Source of the DNA: JBDTSW01 sp039930945
GTDB lineage: Bacteria; Actinomycetota; Thermoleophilia; Solirubrobacterales; 70-9
Direction: 5' to 3'
Assembly (NCBI GenBank): GCA_039930945.1
Contig: JBDTSW010000103.1
Span: 1-7,293, forward strand
Length of the DNA: 7,293 bases
A model generated the notes under the pieces. The model made no database searches. It had not been told where the DNA came from and saw nothing but the letters and a program-made list of their open reading frames with translations. This document shows, piece by piece, positions 6,393 through 7,293 of the stretch. The stretch's first letter is position 1. The number at the start of each line of letters is the position of its first letter. The position numbers and the translations under genes are program-made.

Positions 6393-6579
6393 CAAGATCG
6401 CCTCTTATCAGTACGTCCGCGTCGCACCGACGGTTCACCTCGGAGCGAAGGGCCTGCGGGAAGTGTAGGCACAGAGACCGCAGCGGTTGGCTCGATTTCG
6501 TGCCTGCAGCGTGTTTTGCGCGTGGTGCAGACGGTTGCCGACGCCCCGACCGAAGCGCAGCCATAGTATCCGGCCCCCG
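6393..6579. promoter_or_regulatory. Divergent intergenic region between the transpeptidase and cyclo-ligase-like genes
   Basis: These 187 bases must hold promoters for both directions. On the minus strand, AAGAGG at 6401-6406 is the Shine-Dalgarno sequence of the transpeptidase, and TACACT at 6462-6467 is a -10 candidate that would give a leader of roughly 60 bases. On the plus strand, TAGTAT lies at 6564-6569. No -35 consensus stands at the right distance from either. No operator repeat or riboswitch was recognised. Confidence 0.5.
6564..6569 (+). promoter_or_regulatory. Possible -10 element of the cyclo-ligase-like gene
   Basis: TAGTAT (TANNNT type) is one of the few AT-rich hexamers in this area and ends 10 bases before the ATG at 6580. 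A start about seven bases downstream would leave a leader of only a few bases, which fits the total lack of a Shine-Dalgarno sequence (CCGGCCCCCG lies between). Confidence 0.42.
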
Positions 6580-7293
6580 ATGCGCTCCAAGGACCAGGTA
6601 CGCAAGGCGGTGTGGAAGGCGATGGACCGCGAGGGGGTTTCGCGCTTTCCCGGGGCCGAGGGCCGGATTCCGAACTTCGCCGGCGCCAAGCTCGCCGCGG
6701 AGAAGCTCGCTGGACACCGGCGGTGGAAGCGCGCGCGCGTCGTCAAGGCGAATCCCGACTCGCCGCAGACTCACGTCAGGCGCCTGGCGCTCGAGGACGG
6801 CAAGACCCTGGTGATGGCCGTGCCGCGGCTGCGCGACCAACATCCCTTCCGGCTGCTGGACCCGCGCAAGCTCAGCGCCAAGCAGGTGCGCGAGGCGGCG
6901 ACGATCAAGGGCGCCCTCAAGCACGGCAAGGTCGTCGCCTTGGAGGAGATGCCCGAGATCGACTTCGTCCTCTGCGGGTCGGTCGCGGTCAACCTCAGCG
7001 GCGCCCGGATCGGCAAGGGCGGTGGCTTCTCCGACCTCGAGTACGGGCTGCTGATCGAGCAGGGCCTGATCGACGAGCACACCGTCGTCGCCACCACCGT
7101 CCACCCGATCCAGATCCTGCGCGAGCACCTGCCGGTGATCGACCACGACCTGCCGGTCGACATGATCGCCACCCCTCGCGCCGTGATCGAGGTCGAGCGC
7201 CAGTACCCCCGGCCCCGCGGGATCCTCTGGGACCACCTGCAGCCGCCGCAGATCCACGAGATCCCGATCCTGGAGCGGGCCGGGTACGCGTGA
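6580..7293 (+). CDS. 5-formyltetrahydrofolate cyclo-ligase-like protein (MTHFSD/COG0212 type)
   Basis: This is a 237-residue member of the 5-formyltetrahydrofolate cyclo-ligase superfamily. Classic enzymes make 5,10-methenyltetrahydrofolate from 5-formyltetrahydrofolate with ATP and are about 180-200 residues long. This one is longer and has the signature RIGKGGGFSDLEYG (143-156) where the classic enzyme has GKGGGYYDR, a hallmark of the MTHFSD-like subgroup. Other supporting segments are FPGAEGRIPNF (23-33), MAVPRL (79-84), DFVLCGSVAVN (128-138) and the C-terminal RPRGILWDHL (211-220). For that subgroup, classic cyclo-ligase activity is doubtful and a link to thiamin metabolism has been proposed, so the enzyme name should not be transferred directly. 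The frame is open back to 6487, but similarity begins at the ATG at 6580. It is the only plus-strand gene, and its stop codon ends the window, so its downstream partners are unknown. Confidence 0.9.
   Translation: MRSKDQVRKAVWKAMDREGVSRFPGAEGRIPNFAGAKLAAEKLAGHRRWKRARVVKANPDSPQTHVRRLALEDGKTLVMAVPRLRDQHPFRLLDPRKLSAKQVREAATIKGALKHGKVVALEEMPEIDFVLCGSVAVNLSGARIGKGGGFSDLEYGLLIEQGLIDEHTVVATTVHPIQILREHLPVIDHDLPVDMIATPRAVIEVERQYPRPRGILWDHLQPPQIHEIPILERAGYA

Noticed and set aside
6401..6412. CTGATAA-like sequence on the minus strand resembling a sigma-28/WhiG -10 (GCCGATAA)
   Set aside because: It overlaps the transpeptidase ribosome binding site, so a start from it could not yield a normal message. 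No TAAA-like -35 stands about 15 bases upstream.
6001..7257. Open frame of 418 codons on the minus strand crossing the divergent spacer
   Set aside because: Its upstream part is antisense to the cyclo-ligase-like gene and its downstream part is an out-of-frame copy of the transpeptidase gene region. It also runs through the divergent promoter region, so it is a GC-bias artefact.

Overview
The window is very GC-rich, and almost all of it is occupied by housekeeping or cell-cycle genes of a Gram-positive actinobacterial type. Three things point that way: the strong G/C bias at third codon positions, which produces long shadow frames; the WhiG/FliA-type sigma factor beside a Xer recombinase; and the L,D-transpeptidase architecture. 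A deep-branching actinobacterium such as a member of Thermoleophilia/Solirubrobacterales would fit, but that placement is an inference from style and gene content, not from a database match.

Layout, read along the minus strand from right to left: a membrane-anchored YkuD L,D-transpeptidase (6392 to 5355), a XerC/D tyrosine recombinase (5292 to 4348), a WhiG/FliA-family sigma factor (4292 to 3507), and an elongation factor G-like GTPase (3497 to 1401). The gaps between these four are 62, 55 and 9 bases, so they could form one operon. A 184-base spacer (1217-1400) follows. Next come a zinc-ribbon protein of unknown function (1216 to 542) and a ribonuclease HI whose start overlaps its end by 19 bases (560 to 156). 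Then there is a hairpin that may be a terminator, and a tRNA-Gly(GCC) gene cut by the left edge of the window. On the plus strand, diverging from the transpeptidase across a 187-base spacer, is a 5-formyltetrahydrofolate cyclo-ligase-like protein of the MTHFSD/COG0212 type (6580-7293), whose stop codon is the last base of the window.

How they may work together: the four-gene run links cell-wall cross-linking, chromosome dimer resolution, an alternative sigma factor and a translation-factor paralogue. This could be a cell-cycle or developmental cluster, but the sequence shows only proximity and common direction. The zinc-ribbon/RNase H pair looks translationally coupled. I see no CRISPR array, insertion sequence, prophage gene, toxin-antitoxin pair or defence system. 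The points most worth a second look are the EF-G paralogue with altered GTPase motifs directly coupled to the sigma factor, and the uncharacterised zinc-ribbon partner of RNase H.
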